From Rhodobacterales bacterium 32-66-9 (GTDB lineage: Bacteria; Pseudomonadota; Alphaproteobacteria; Rhodobacterales; Rhodobacteraceae), in the NCBI GenBank assembly GCA_002280405.1, contig NCDY01000031.1:1-32397 (forward strand): a DNA stretch of 32,397 nt, read 5' to 3'. Position numbers and translations under genes: made by a program. Shown here in pieces: positions 14,877-25,462 of this stretch. Each line of letters opens with the position of its first letter. Positions within the stretch are counted from its first letter, which is position 1. Below the pieces are notes generated by a model, which worked only from the letters and a program-made list of their open reading frames with translations, ran no database searches and had not been told where the DNA came from.

Positions 14877-16922
14877 GTGGACCGCGCCGCCGAGCTTTTG
14901 CAGTCCGTCTTCGGCTTTCCCGACTTCCGCCCCGGTCAGGCGGAAATCGTCGAGGCCGTCCTGCAGGGTCGCAACACGCTTGCCATCATGCCCACCGGCG
15001 GCGGAAAGTCCCTGTGTTTCCAGTTGCCCGCGCTGTGCCGCGCGGGGGTGACGGTCGTCATCTCTCCGCTGATCGCGCTGATGCGGGATCAGGTGCGGGC
15101 GTTGCGCGCGGCGGGGGTGGAGGCCGGGGCGCTGACCTCGGGCAATACCGAGGAGGAGACGGAAGAGGTCTTCGCGGCCATCGACGAGGGGCGGCTGAAG
15201 CTGCTTTACATGGCGCCGGAACGGCTGGCCTCGGGCGCGGCACTTCAGCTTCTCCGCCGGGCGCAGTGCAGTCTGATCGCGGTCGACGAGGCGCATTGCG
15301 TCAGCCAGTGGGGCCATGACTTCCGCCCCGACTACCTGCGGATCGGCGAGTTGCGCCGTGCGCTGCGGGTGCCGCTGGCCGCCTTCACCGCCACGGCGGA
15401 CGAAGAGACCAGGGCCGAGATCGTCACCCGCCTGTTCGATGGCGAGGCCCCGGCCACTTTCCTGCGCGGCTTCGACCGGCCGAACATCCATCTGGCCTTC
15501 GCCGTCAAGGACAGCCCGCGCGACCAGATCCTGCGCTTTGCCGCTGCGCGGCGGGGGCAATCCGGCATCCTCTACTGCGCGACCCGGGCGAAGACCGAGA
15601 CTTTGGCCCAGGCGCTGCGCGAGGCCCGACATGAGGCCGTTGCCTATCATGGCGGAATGGAGGCCGACGAGCGCCGCCGGGTCGAGACCCGGTTCCAGCG
15701 CGAGGACGGGCTGATCGTGGTGGCGACCATCGCCTTCGGCATGGGGATCGACAAGCCCGACATCCGCTGGGTGGCGCATGCCGATCTGCCGAAGTCGATC
15801 GAGGGCTACTATCAGGAAATCGGTCGCGCGGGCCGGGACGGGTCGCCTGCCGAGACGATGACGCTGTATGGCCCCGATGATATCCGCCTTCGCCGCTCGC
15901 AGATCGACGAGGGGGCCGCGCCGCCGGACCGCAAGGCCGCCGACCACGCCCGACTGAACGCGCTTCTGGGGCTGGCCGAGGCCTTGGGCTGCCGCCGCCA
16001 GGTGCTGCTGGGCTACTTCGGCGAACAGGCGGGGCCCTGCGGCAACTGCGACCTCTGCGACCGGCCGGCGCTGTTGTTCGACGCGACCGATGCGGTCAGG
16101 AAGGCGCTGTCGGCGATTCTGCGGACGGGGGAGTGGTTCGGGGCGGGGCATCTGATCGACATCCTGACCGGGACCGCGACGGCCAAGGTCCGCGAGCGGG
16201 GGCATGACCGGCTGCCGACCTTCGCGGTCGGGCGCGACCTGTCGAAACCCGCCTGGGGGGCGGTCTTCCGGCAGATGATGGGCCGCGATCTGGTGCGGCC
16301 AGACCCCGACCGGCACGGGGCGCTGCGCTTGACCGAGACCGCACGGCCTGTCTTGCGGGGCGAGGCGATGGTGACCCTGCGGCGGGATACGGTCGTGGCG
16401 GCGGAAGACAGGGAGGCGGTGGTCCGGGCGCAGGTGGCGGATGAGGACCTGGGGCTTCTGGCGGCTCTGAAGGCCAGGCGGCGGGCGCTGGCGGAGGCGC
16501 AGAATGTGCCGGCCTATGTGGTCTTCCCGGACAGGACGCTGATCGAGATGGCGGAGAGGAAGCCTGCCAACCTCGACCAGATGGCGGGGATCACCGGGGT
16601 CGGGGCGAAGAAGCTGGAAAGCTATGGGGCGGCGTTTCTGGAGGTGATCACCGGGGCGGCGGCGGGGCTACACCCGGCGCGGATGAAGCTCGTCGGGCGG
16701 CCGGAGGGGGGCATGTTCGACCGGCTGGCCGAGGTGCAGCTTCGGCTGGCCCGGGGAGAGGACGGGACGGGCAAGCATCTCAGCTGCACCCATTCGACGC
16801 TGCGGGCGATTGTCGAGCGGCGACCTTCGACGCTGCGGGAGATGCAGGTGATCCAGGGGATGGGGGAGCAAAAGGTGGAGCGGTTCGGGGAGGCTTTCCT
16901 GGCGGTCCTGCGCGAGGGGTGA
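14877..16922 (+). CDS. recQ: ATP-dependent DNA helicase RecQ
   Basis: A 3'-5' DNA helicase (681 residues) for recombination and replication-fork repair. Helicase motifs include the N-terminal FGFPDFRPGQAEIV (motif 0), Walker A PTGGGKS (39-45), DEAH (137-140), TATA, YHGGM and QEIGRAGRDG. The RecQ-C zinc site is Cys372, Cys388, Cys391 and Cys394. After the winged helix come two HRDC-like repeats: VPAYVVFPDRTLIEMAERKP... and a shorter LSCTHSTLRAIVERRPSTLREMQVIQGMGEQKVERFG at the C-terminus. A GTG at 14877 (VDRAAELLQSVFGF) fits the family N-terminus best. The upstream ribosome-binding site is weak, in keeping with coupling to yggT. Confidence 0.95.
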   Translation: MDRAAELLQSVFGFPDFRPGQAEIVEAVLQGRNTLAIMPTGGGKSLCFQLPALCRAGVTVVISPLIALMRDQVRALRAAGVEAGALTSGNTEEETEEVFAAIDEGRLKLLYMAPERLASGAALQLLRRAQCSLIAVDEAHCVSQWGHDFRPDYLRIGELRRALRVPLAAFTATADEETRAEIVTRLFDGEAPATFLRGFDRPNIHLAFAVKDSPRDQILRFAAARRGQSGILYCATRAKTETLAQALREARHEAVAYHGGMEADERRRVETRFQREDGLIVVATIAFGMGIDKPDIRWVAHADLPKSIEGYYQEIGRAGRDGSPAETMTLYGPDDIRLRRSQIDEGAAPPDRKAADHARLNALLGLAEALGCRRQVLLGYFGEQAGPCGNCDLCDRPALLFDATDAVRKALSAILRTGEWFGAGHLIDILTGTATAKVRERGHDRLPTFAVGRDLSKPAWGAVFRQMMGRDLVRPDPDRHGALRLTETARPVLRGEAMVTLRRDTVVAAEDREAVVRAQVADEDLGLLAALKARRRALAEAQNVPAYVVFPDRTLIEMAERKPANLDQMAGITGVGAKKLESYGAAFLEVITGAAAGLHPARMKLVGRPEGGMFDRLAEVQLRLARGEDGTGKHLSCTHSTLRAIVERRPSTLREMQVIQGMGEQKVERFGEAFLAVLREG

Positions 16923-16930
16923 GGGTTCGC

Positions 16931-16944
16931 GTCCACGCGTGGAC
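16931..16944 (+). terminator. palindrome after recQ, possible terminator
   Basis: GTCCACGCGTGGAC is a perfect 14-bp palindrome beginning 9 bp after the recQ stop and followed by CCGGTTTT. It is a plausible weak terminator; it could also be a protein-binding site. Confidence 0.4.
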
Positions 16945-17029
16945 CGGTTTTGGGCGATACTGAAATCAATGTGTTGACTGTGGGCATTAACGATCTGGAA
17001 AGATCTCCGCCCGCGCATCGGGGTGGCGG

Positions 17030-17055
17030 GCGTCAGCGAAATCGAGCGCTGACGC
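17030..17055. repeat. 9-bp stem-loop in the recQ/kinase convergent gap
   Basis: GCGTCAGCG (17030-17038) pairs with CGCTGACGC (17047-17055) around an 8-nt loop. The 310-bp gap between recQ and the convergent histidine kinase holds no gene. It contains this stem, the palindrome at 16931 and the G/C-run element at 17104. Any of these could end transcription. Confidence 0.45.
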
Positions 17056-17103
17056 GCGAAGACCTTTGTCTCGCCTCTGGCCTTCGGCCAACCGGCTCGG
17101 GCG

Positions 17104-17145
17104 TCGGGGGTGCTTCGCCCCCCGAACCCCCAGAGGATATTTTGC
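17104..17145. repeat. G-run hairpin plus ACCCCC-AGAGGATATTTT element, copy 1
   Basis: TCGGGGG and CCCCCGA form a stem around TGCTTCG, followed by AACCCCCAGAGGATATTTTGCGAAGG. A second element of the same layout (G/C-run hairpin, ACCCCC, GGAGTATTT, then GTGAA) is at 31075-31120. Similar blocks are, from memory, common between Rhodobacteraceae genes. Function is unknown; a transcription-stop or nucleoid role is possible. Confidence 0.5.
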
Positions 17146-17232
17146 GAAGGGAAAGGCGGAGCCGGGGGCCATTTTCGGCGATCCGGCCATGCCTGGCGGC
17201 AGGCGTCGGGCCAGTTCGCCGGACGGGCGGGA

Positions 17233-19764
17233 TCAGGCGGCGTCAACCGAGGCCATGACCGGCGAACGCGCGTCGCGCGGGCGAAACTCGCTCAGCGCGC
17301 CTTCGATGGCGGTCTTGCGCAAGGGTTTTGTCAGGTAGCGGTCGATCCCGGCGGCCAGGATGCCGTCGGCGTCGCCGTCCATCGCATGGGCGGTCACGGC
17401 GACGATGGGCACCTGCGACCCCTTGGCCCGGATCGTGCGCGCGGCCTCTTTCCCGTCCATTTCCGGCATCGAGATGTCCATGAAGATGAGGTCGGGCTGG
17501 AAACTTTCCTGCATCTCGACCGCGATGCGGCCGTTGTCGGCAAAGCGCAGATCGATGTCCATGTCGCGCACCATCTTCTGGAAGACGAGCTGGTTCGTCC
17601 GGTTGTCTTCCGCCGCCAGCACCCGCATCTGGCGCAGCTCTGACGGCGCGATCAGTGCCGCTTCCTCCACCACGGCGGCGACGGGCGCGGTCAGCGACTG
17701 GAGGTGCCGGTAAAGGTCCGACCGCAGGATCGGCTTTTGCAGGATCGCCGCGAAGTCGTGCGCCAGAGTGCCCAGATGCATCGGGTTCGAGCTGAGCAGC
17801 ATCACCGGCAGCGTATGGCCCGCGACGCGGATCTGGTCGAGAAGCTGCACACCGTCCATTTCCGGCATGGCGTGATCGGTCAGGACCACGTCATAGGCGG
17901 GGTCCTGCGCCAGACGCTCCAGCACCTCGGTGCCGGAGCGGCAAAGCGTGACCTCGATCCCGCAAGGCGCAAGCTGGCGTTCCAGGATGGTGCGGTTGAT
18001 GAACTGGTCATCGACGGCGATCACCCGTTTCACCGCGACCGGCACCTGCACGGGGGCCGCATCCTCGGCCACGGGCAGGGTCACGCGGAAGCCGAAGCTG
18101 GAGCCCTTGCCGAAGTCGCTGTCGACCCAGACCGCCCCGCCCATGTGTTCGATCAGCCGCCGGGTGATCGCGAGCCCAAGGCCGGTGCCCTCGAACTTGC
18201 GGTTCCGCTCATCCTCGACCTGGTTGAACTCGCCGAAGATGTGGTCAAGGTAGTCCGGTGCGATGCCGATGCCGGTGTCTTCGACGGTGACATGCAGGGT
18301 CTGGGCGCCGTCCGCATCGTCGATGCCCACGACGCGGGTCAGCACATGGCCCTTTTCGGTGAACTTGACCGCGTTGCCGATCAGGTTGGTCAGCACCTGG
18401 CGCAGCCGCCCCGGGTCACCGACAAAGCGGGTCGGCAGGAACATGTCGAAGTCGATCATGAGGTCGATGCCCTTTTCCCGCGCCCGGGGCTGGAGAAGCA
18501 TCGTCACCTCGTGGATCGTGCGTTCAAGGTCGAAGGGTTCGGGCCGCAGGGTCAGACGTTCCGCCTCGATCTTGGAATAGTCGAGGATGTCGTTGATGAT
18601 GACCAGAAGCGCCTCGCCGGAGGAGCGGATGGTTTCGGCGAACAGGCGCTGTTCTTCGGTGAGCGCGGTGTCACAGAGAAGTTCGGCCATGCCGACGACG
18701 CCGTTCATCGGCGTGCGGATCTCGTGGCTCATGTTCGCCAGGAAGGCGGATTTGGCGCGGTTCGCGGCCTCGGCGGCCTTACGGGCGGCTTCCAGTTGCG
18801 CCTGCTGGTCGCGCATCGCGGTGATGTCGGTCCGCAGGCCGACGCGGCCCCCGTCCGGGGTGACATGATCGGATTCCAGGATCACCCGCCCGCCGGCCAA
18901 CGTGGTTTCGGCAATCGTGTCGGCGGCGCGGAAATGCTGCATCCGGTCGGCAAGCCAGACTTCCTCGCGCCCCGCGGCCTCGGGCACATGGCCGTTTTTC
19001 AGGCCGTTGCGGAGCAGATCCTCGAAGGTGACGCCAGGCTGCATGAGCGGGGCGGAGTCGGGAAACATTTCACGGTAACGCTGGTTGCAGGCCAAAAGCC
19101 GTTCCTCCCGGTCAAAAAGGACAAAGCCATCGGGCAAGACGTCGATGGCAGCCCAGATGCGCATCTGTTCGGTGATGTCGATGGCCAGGGACACGAGGCC
19201 ACCATCGTTCGCGCGGCGGTCCTGCAGCTTGATCCAGGTGCCGGTCTTCAGCTTGAGGGTCACAGGCTCGATCTGGTCTGCTTCGATCCGGGCGAGCATG
19301 CGGGCCGAGCAAGCCGCAGGCGTTTCGTCGCCAAGGTCGAGAATGTTGCGGACCAAGATGTCCACCATCTCGGCGTAGGTGATGCCGGGGGCGACGGGAT
19401 GGCCCGCAAACCAGGCAAGGCAGGCCTCGTTCGCGGTGGCAAGGCGCAGCGCGGGGTCGAACACGGCAAAGCCGTCGCGCATGGTGTTGATCGCGTCCCA
19501 GAGGTGGCGTTCGGCCATCACGGCAGCGGTATGGGCGCGGTCGAGGTCCTGCACGAACCGGGTGTTCTGGTCCTTCAGCAGCTCTGCCTCGGTCAGGGCC
19601 GTCCTGACCGCCTGGCGCTGTGCGACAATCTGGTCCGACAGCGACCTGGCATGGATCGCCAGCTTTTCGTTGGCAGCGAACAGTTCGCGGCTTTTCTGGT
19701 CCAAGAGGCGTTCGGCCGCAAGCCGCGCGCGCCGTTCCCTGACCAGACGTTCGGTAAGATCCAT
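17233..19764 (-). CDS. hybrid sensor histidine kinase with two receiver domains
   Basis: An 843-residue protein with no clear transmembrane segment, probably cytoplasmic. An N-terminal coiled coil spans residues 1-85 (LTERLVRERRARLAAERLL...). It is followed by two PAS-type domains (about 87-200 and 203-316), then HisKA with phospho-acceptor His347 (SHEIRTPMNG). The HATPase has N-box LTNLIGNAVKF, G1 DTGIGI and G2 GTGLGLAI. Receiver 1 (about 580-690) has Asp630 (TDHAMPEMDG) and KP; receiver 2 (about 713-830) has Asp763 (MDISMPEMDG) and KP. No Hpt domain is present, so output probably passes to a separate phosphotransfer protein. The start at 19764 gives the coiled coil directly; longer in-frame starts lack homology. 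It is divergent from the macroglobulin gene. Signal and partner are unknown. Confidence 0.92.
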   Translation of the reverse strand: MDLTERLVRERRARLAAERLLDQKSRELFAANEKLAIHARSLSDQIVAQRQAVRTALTEAELLKDQNTRFVQDLDRAHTAAVMAERHLWDAINTMRDGFAVFDPALRLATANEACLAWFAGHPVAPGITYAEMVDILVRNILDLGDETPAACSARMLARIEADQIEPVTLKLKTGTWIKLQDRRANDGGLVSLAIDITEQMRIWAAIDVLPDGFVLFDREERLLACNQRYREMFPDSAPLMQPGVTFEDLLRNGLKNGHVPEAAGREEVWLADRMQHFRAADTIAETTLAGGRVILESDHVTPDGGRVGLRTDITAMRDQQAQLEAARKAAEAANRAKSAFLANMSHEIRTPMNGVVGMAELLCDTALTEEQRLFAETIRSSGEALLVIINDILDYSKIEAERLTLRPEPFDLERTIHEVTMLLQPRAREKGIDLMIDFDMFLPTRFVGDPGRLRQVLTNLIGNAVKFTEKGHVLTRVVGIDDADGAQTLHVTVEDTGIGIAPDYLDHIFGEFNQVEDERNRKFEGTGLGLAITRRLIEHMGGAVWVDSDFGKGSSFGFRVTLPVAEDAAPVQVPVAVKRVIAVDDQFINRTILERQLAPCGIEVTLCRSGTEVLERLAQDPAYDVVLTDHAMPEMDGVQLLDQIRVAGHTLPVMLLSSNPMHLGTLAHDFAAILQKPILRSDLYRHLQSLTAPVAAVVEEAALIAPSELRQMRVLAAEDNRTNQLVFQKMVRDMDIDLRFADNGRIAVEMQESFQPDLIFMDISMPEMDGKEAARTIRAKGSQVPIVAVTAHAMDGDADGILAAGIDRYLTKPLRKTAIEGALSEFRPRDARSPVMASVDAA

Positions 19765-19946
19765 GCTTTCCCAGCCGCGATTCTGCCTTGGTGCCGGGGC
19801 GCGGAAAGCACCGCACATCCGGTTTTCGCGACTACCCTCGCGCATCAGGATGAACCAAGGCTTAACGCCGGACGGGTCGGGGCCAGCTTGCGCGGCCGGC
19901 CGGTGCCATGCGACAGTCGTTCCAGTCGGCGAGGGAGGCATTTTCG

Positions 19947-22900
19947 ATGCGGCGGTTTCTGAAAACGGCGGTTGCAGCGGCGGTTTTGGGTTGGTCGGGG
20001 ATGTCCAGCGCGCAGGAGCTGATCCCCGAGCGGCGAGTCGTCGTCACCCAGGACCAGGACCTGCCTGGTGGCGACATTGCTTCGGTCTACGACACCACGA
20101 TCGAGGCCTGCGAGCGGGCGGCACTGACCAATCCGCGCGCCACGGCCTATGTCTTCAACACGGTGAACGGGTCGTGCTTCATCAAGAACAGCCCGGATGC
20201 GGGGCAGTTCTTCGCGGGGGCCTATTCGGCCTATGTGATCGAGGCGGAAGCCGGAGTGCGGCAGGCTGCCAAGGCGCGGCGGGACGAGATCGCCTTTCTT
20301 CAGGACTGGGACATTCAGGCGGCCTTCGAGCAGGCCGCGGGGCTCGGGCGGCAGCACACGACGGGGCCCTGGACGGCGGAGGAGCATCTGCAGGCGGCTT
20401 ACGAAGCCGAGGTGCGGGGCGACTGGGCCGGGGCGGCGGCCTTTACCGGGGCGGCGCTGAACCTGACCGACGACGCGGCGACCTGGGGCGAATTCGCGCG
20501 CCGACAGTTGCAGGCGGGGATCGCTGATGGGAACCAGTCGGAGTATTTCTTCAATCAGGCGTTCCTGTCGTCGATCAACGGCTATCTTCGCGCCGACAAT
20601 CCGGCCTTGCGGCATTCGATCCTGGTGGTGATGGGCGACGTGCTGGAGCGCACCGGCCGGGGCAGGGACACGGTTGCTGCCTTGCGCCTGGCGCAATCCC
20701 TTCAGGAACGGACGGATACGGCGGCTCTGCTGGACGACGCCATCGGCAAATACGGCTTCCGCATCGTCGAGACGCTGGTGCAGTCCGACCTGGCCCGGCC
20801 CCGGATCTGCGCAACCTTCAGCGAGGATCTGGTGGCCTCGGGTGTGGACTATGCCAGCTTCGTCCAGCTTCCCGAGCCCGGGCTGGTGGTGGAAAACGGC
20901 GGGTATCGCCAGCTTTGCGTGGCAGGTCTGGAACACGGCAAGCGCTATGCGGTGACCTTCCGCGACGGGCTTCCGGCGGCGGACGGGCAAGTTATGGCCA
21001 AGTCGGTCGAGATCGCGCAATACGTTCGCGACCGCGCGCCCGGCGTGAAGTTCCCGGGACGCGGCTATGTGCTGCCGAAGGCGGGCGATGCGGCACTGCC
21101 GGTCGAGACGGTGAACACCGAAAAGCTGGACCTGACGCTGTTCCGCGTCACGGACCGGAACCTCTTGCGGTCGGTTCAGGACACCTATTTCGGCGCGCCG
21201 ATCAACACCTATTCCGAGGAATACTTCGCCGACACCGTGGGCGAAGTGCTGTGGACCGGCACGGCCACGGTCGCGCAGGAGGTCAACAGGGACGTGACCA
21301 CCCGCCTGCCGCTGGGCGAGGCGCTGGCGGGGCTTCCGGCGGGGATCTACGCGCTGAAGGCGGCGGTGCCGGGGGTGGATCCTTCCACCATCCCGCCGGG
21401 CTGGCAGTGGTTCGTGATCTCGGACCTTGGGATCACCACGATGTCGGGCGTGGACGGGCTGCATGTCTTCGTCCGCTCGCTGGGGACGGCGGAGGCGAAG
21501 GCGGGCGTCACGGTGGAGCTGTTGAACCGGGCCAACACCGTGCTGGGGACGGCCACGACCGACACGCAGGGCTATGCGCGGTTCGACGCAGGGTTGACGC
21601 GCGGCACGGGGGGCAGCGCCCCGGCAATGGTGGTGGTGAGGGAGGGTGACACCGACATCGCCTTCCTGTCGCTGGCCGACCCGGAGTTCGACCTGTCCGA
21701 CCGCGGCGTCGAGGGGCGCGAGGCCGCGCCTCCGGTGGATGTGTTTGTCACCACCGACCGCGGCGCCTATCGCGCCGGCGAGACGGTCTATGTCACGGCG
21801 CTGGCCCGAGACGCGCAGCAGGCGGCGGTCGAAGGCCTGCCCTTGACGGCGGTGCTGAAGCGGCCCGACGGGGTGGAATATTCGCGGCAGCTGGTCGAGG
21901 ATCAGGGTGCGGGCGGGCATGTGTTCAGCCTGCCCATCGCGGGCGGCGCTCCGCGCGGGGTCTGGCGGCTGGAGATGTATGCCGATCTCGACGCCCCGGC
22001 GCTGTCGGCAAAGACTTTCCTGGTCGAGGATTTCCTGCCCGAGCGCATCGATTTTGACCTGACCATGGCCGATGCGCCGCTTGTGCTGGGGTCGGGTCCG
22101 GCGGATCTGACCCTTGCGGCGCGCTATCTGTTCGGCGCGCCCGGCGCGGGTCTGGCCATCGAGGGCGAGGTTCTTTTGCGCGCGGCGAAGGGGTTGGACG
22201 CCTTTCCCGGATACGTCTTCGGGCGGTATGACCAGCCGTTCAGCGCGCAGATGACCGCGCTCGAGGCCGCCGGAACCGACGCGGACGGCACTGCCGTGAT
22301 CCCGGTGTCGCTGCCGGCGGTCGAAGACCCGCTGCGCCCGCTGGAAGCGCGCGTGACGGTCCGCGTCGCCGAAGGCTCGGGCCGGCCGGTGGAACGTCAG
22401 GTGACGAAGGCCGTGATCTCGCCGGATCCGATGATCGGGGTGAAGCCGCTGTTCGACGGCGTGGCCCCTGAAGGCGGCGAGGCGCGGTTCCAGATCGTCG
22501 CGGTAAAGGGCGAGACGCCCGTGCCGCTGCCGGTCAAGTGGACGGTCAGCCGAGTGCAATACGACTACCAGTGGTATCAGTCCTACGGCAACTGGAACTG
22601 GGAGCCGGTGGTCAGCCGCGCCATCGTCGCCGAGGGAGAGGCGACCCTGGGTGCCGCGCCGGTCGAGATCGCGGCGGATGTGACCTGGGGGTCCTACGAG
22701 ATCGTGGTCGAGCAGTCGGACGGCGGCAAGGCCTCGACCTCGATGGAGTTCTATGCGGGCTGGTATGCGCCTGCGGATGCCTCGGCCACGCCGGACACGC
22801 TGGAACTGTCGCTGGACAAGCCGGCCTACAAGCCGGGCGACACCGCGACGTTGCGGATCGTGCCGCGCTCAGGCGGAACGGCGCTGGTGACGGTGCTGTC

Positions 22901-25344
22901 GAACCGGCTCGTGTCGATGAAGGCCGTCGAGGTGAAGGAGGGCGAGAACCTGATCACTCTGCCCGTGACCGACGCATGGGGCGCGGGGGTCTATGTCACC
23001 GCCTCGGTCCTGCGGCCGATGGACGTGGCGGCGGGGCGGAACCCGGCGCGGGCCTTGGGGCTGACCCATGCGTCGATTGATCCGGGGGCGCGGGCGTTGC
23101 AGGCGACGGTCGAGGTCGCGGCCGAGGCGGCTCCGCGCGGGCCGCTGGAGGTGGCGGTGAAGGTCGACGGGGTGACGGCAGGCGAGACGGCCTTTGTCAC
23201 CATCGCGGCGGTGGACGTGGGCATTCTGAACCTGACCGGGTTCGAGGCCCCCGATCCGAGCGATTACTATTTTGGCCAGCGGCGTCTGGGCGTCGGCATC
23301 CGCGACATCTATGGCCGTCTGATCGACGGCATGAACGGCGCTGTGGGCGAGGTCCGCTCGGGCGGCGATGCGGGCGCGCAGGCGCGGTTGCAGGCGCCGC
23401 CTCCGACGGAAGAGCTGGTGGCGTATTTCTCTGGGCCGGTGTCGGTGGGCCCGGACGGCACTGCGCGGGCGTCGTTCGACCTGCCCAGCTTCAACGGCAC
23501 GGTGAAGGTGATGGCCGTGGCCTGGTCGAAGACCGACGGCAAGCGTGCCGCGCTTCCTGGCACCGGGGGACCGGACGCGGCTGCTCTTGGAAGTGGTCCA
23601 CGCCACCGGGCCTTCGGGCCGGATGAATCTGAGCGTCAGCGCGTCGGGTCTGACGCTGGGGCAGGTGCCCTCGGGCTTTGACCTTGGCGACAAGGCCAAG
23701 GCGGTGTTCGAGGTGCCGGTGACGGCGGGGGATGTCGGGGTGCAGGCCATCGACATCAGCCTGACCACGCCGGACGGCAAGGTGTTGAAGAAGACGCTGA
23801 CGGTGCCGGTGCAGGTGAACGATCCGGAAGTGGCGAAGATTTCGCGGCTTGGGCTGGCAAAGGGGCAAAGCTTCACCTTCGACGAGAATGTCTTTGCCGG
23901 GCTGGTTGCGGGGTCGGGCAAGGCGGTGATGGCGGTGGGGCCGCTGGCGCGGCTGAACGCGCCAGGCCTTCTGGCGGCGCTTGACCGCTATCCCTATGGC
24001 TGCACCGAGCAGATGACCAGCCGCGCGCTGCCGCTTCTCTACTTCGACGAGCTGGCCCGGGTGATGGACCTGAAAGGTGCCGAAAACATCCAGAAGCGGA
24101 TCGACGAGGCGGTGGTGGAGATCCTGGCGAACCAGTCCTCGACCGGCGGGTTCGGGCTCTGGGGGCCGGGCGAGGGTGACTTCTGGCTCGATGCCTATGT
24201 CACCGATTTCCTGAGCCGCGCCAAGGCGCAGGGCTATGTGGTGCCGGACGTGGCGTTCAAGAGCGCGCTGGCGAACCTGCGCAACCAGGTGAACTACGCG
24301 CCTGATTTCAGCGCCGAGACCAATGGCGGCGGCGAGGCGCTGGCCTATGCGCTGATGGTGCTGGCGCGCGAGGGCGCGGCGGCGGTGGGCGATCTGCGCT
24401 ACTACGCCGACGTGAAGGGCGAGGATTTCGCGACGCCCATCGCGATGGCGCAACTGGGGGCCGCGCTGGCAAGCTATGGCGATCAGGCGCGGGCCGATGC
24501 GATGTTCCGCAAGGCGGCGGCGAAACTTCAGGCGCTGGCCGGGCCGGATGTGGAACAGGTCTGGCGGGTGGACTATGGCACGCGCTTTCGCGACGCCGCG
24601 GCGCTCTTGACGCTGGCGGTCGAGGCGGGCTCGACCGCGGTGGACCGCGAGGCGCTGACCGACCGGATCGCGCGCCAGGGAACGAACCTGTCCACGCAGG
24701 AGGCGACCTGGGCCTTGCTGGCCGCCAATGCGCTGATCGACCGTCCGGGCGCCGAGGGGATCACCATTGACGGCAAGCCTGCCGATGGACCCCTGGTGCG
24801 AGTGCTGGACGCCGGCTCGGTGACGCCGGTGGTGGTCAGGAACGATGGCGCGGACACCACGGTCACGGTCACCACCTACGGGGTGCCGTCCGAGCCGGAA
24901 CCGGCGGGCGGCAACGGCTATGCGATCACGCGGAGCTACTACACCATGGCGGGCGAGGCAGTGTCGCTTGACCGGGTGACCGCTGGCACGCGGCTGGTGG
25001 TGGTGCTGGAAGTCACGCCCTTCGCTTACGGCGAGGCGCGGCTGATGGTCAACGATCCCTTGCCCGCGGGATTCGAGATCGACAACCCGAACCTGATGTC
25101 GGCAGGGTCCACGTCCGAGCTTGGCTGGCTGGACACGTTGCAGGACGTCCAGCACAGCGAATTCCGGCAGGACCGGTTCCTGACGGCCGTCGACTGGTCG
25201 TCGGATCAGCCGTTCAAGCTGGCCTATGTGGTGCGGGCGGTGTCTCCGGGGACGTTCCGCCACCCGGCGGCCTCGGTCGAGGACCTGTACCGCCCCGACT
25301 TCCGCGCGCGCAGCGAAGCGGGCGTGGTGACGATCGCGCGGTAA
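19947..25344 (+). pseudogene. alpha-2-macroglobulin family gene with thioester, disrupted by a frameshift
   Basis: Bacterial alpha-2-macroglobulin (YfhM-like), a large periplasmic protease trap. The first part, 19947 to a stop at 23681, begins with a Sec signal (cleavage near SSA/QE) and a PAN/apple-like domain (residues ~28-90, YDTTIEACERA...GSCFIKN). MG domains follow (TDRGAYRAGETVYVTALARD, KPAYKPGDTATLRI). The second part resumes in the next frame near 23545 with VPRFLAPGDRTRLLLEV and runs to 25344. It carries the thioester motif YGCTEQ (codons 24001-24012), a helical domain (STGGFGLW...FWLDAYVTDFL) and the C-terminal receptor-like domain. At the junction near 23541 the reading frame moves by +1, and about 18 residues usually found between VAWSKT and LPRFLAPGD are absent. 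The gene has a GAGGGAGG ribosome-binding site and is followed by pbpC. Either a real inactivating deletion or a sequence error. Confidence 0.85.
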
Positions 25345-25375
25345 GGATGGACCAGGGGCGGACATATGCGCCTCT

Positions 25376-25410
25376 CCTCCCCCGCGTGGGGAGGGGATGG
25401 GGGTGGGAGG
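25376..25410. repeat. CCTCCCC/GGGGAGG hairpin repeat
   Basis: CCTCCCC (25376-25382) pairs with GGGGAGG (25388-25394), followed by GGATGGGGGTGGGAGG. It is located 32 bp after the macroglobulin stop. This CT-rich/G-rich block is a type I recognise as dispersed between genes in alphaproteobacteria. It may also act as a terminator. Confidence 0.5.
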
Positions 25411-25429
25411 CGGTGTCGGCGCGGCCCAA

Positions 25430-25454
25430 CCGCCCCGGGTCAAGCCCGGGGCGG
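25430..25454. repeat. CCGCCCCGGG-TCAAG-CCCGGGGCGG palindrome
   Basis: A perfect 10-bp stem with a 5-nt loop ends 8 bp before the pbpC start codon and overlaps where its ribosome-binding site should be. The GGTCAAGCC core is a widespread palindromic repeat in proteobacterial genomes. Folding of the transcript here could limit pbpC translation. Confidence 0.55.
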
Positions 25455-25462
25455 GGTTTCTG

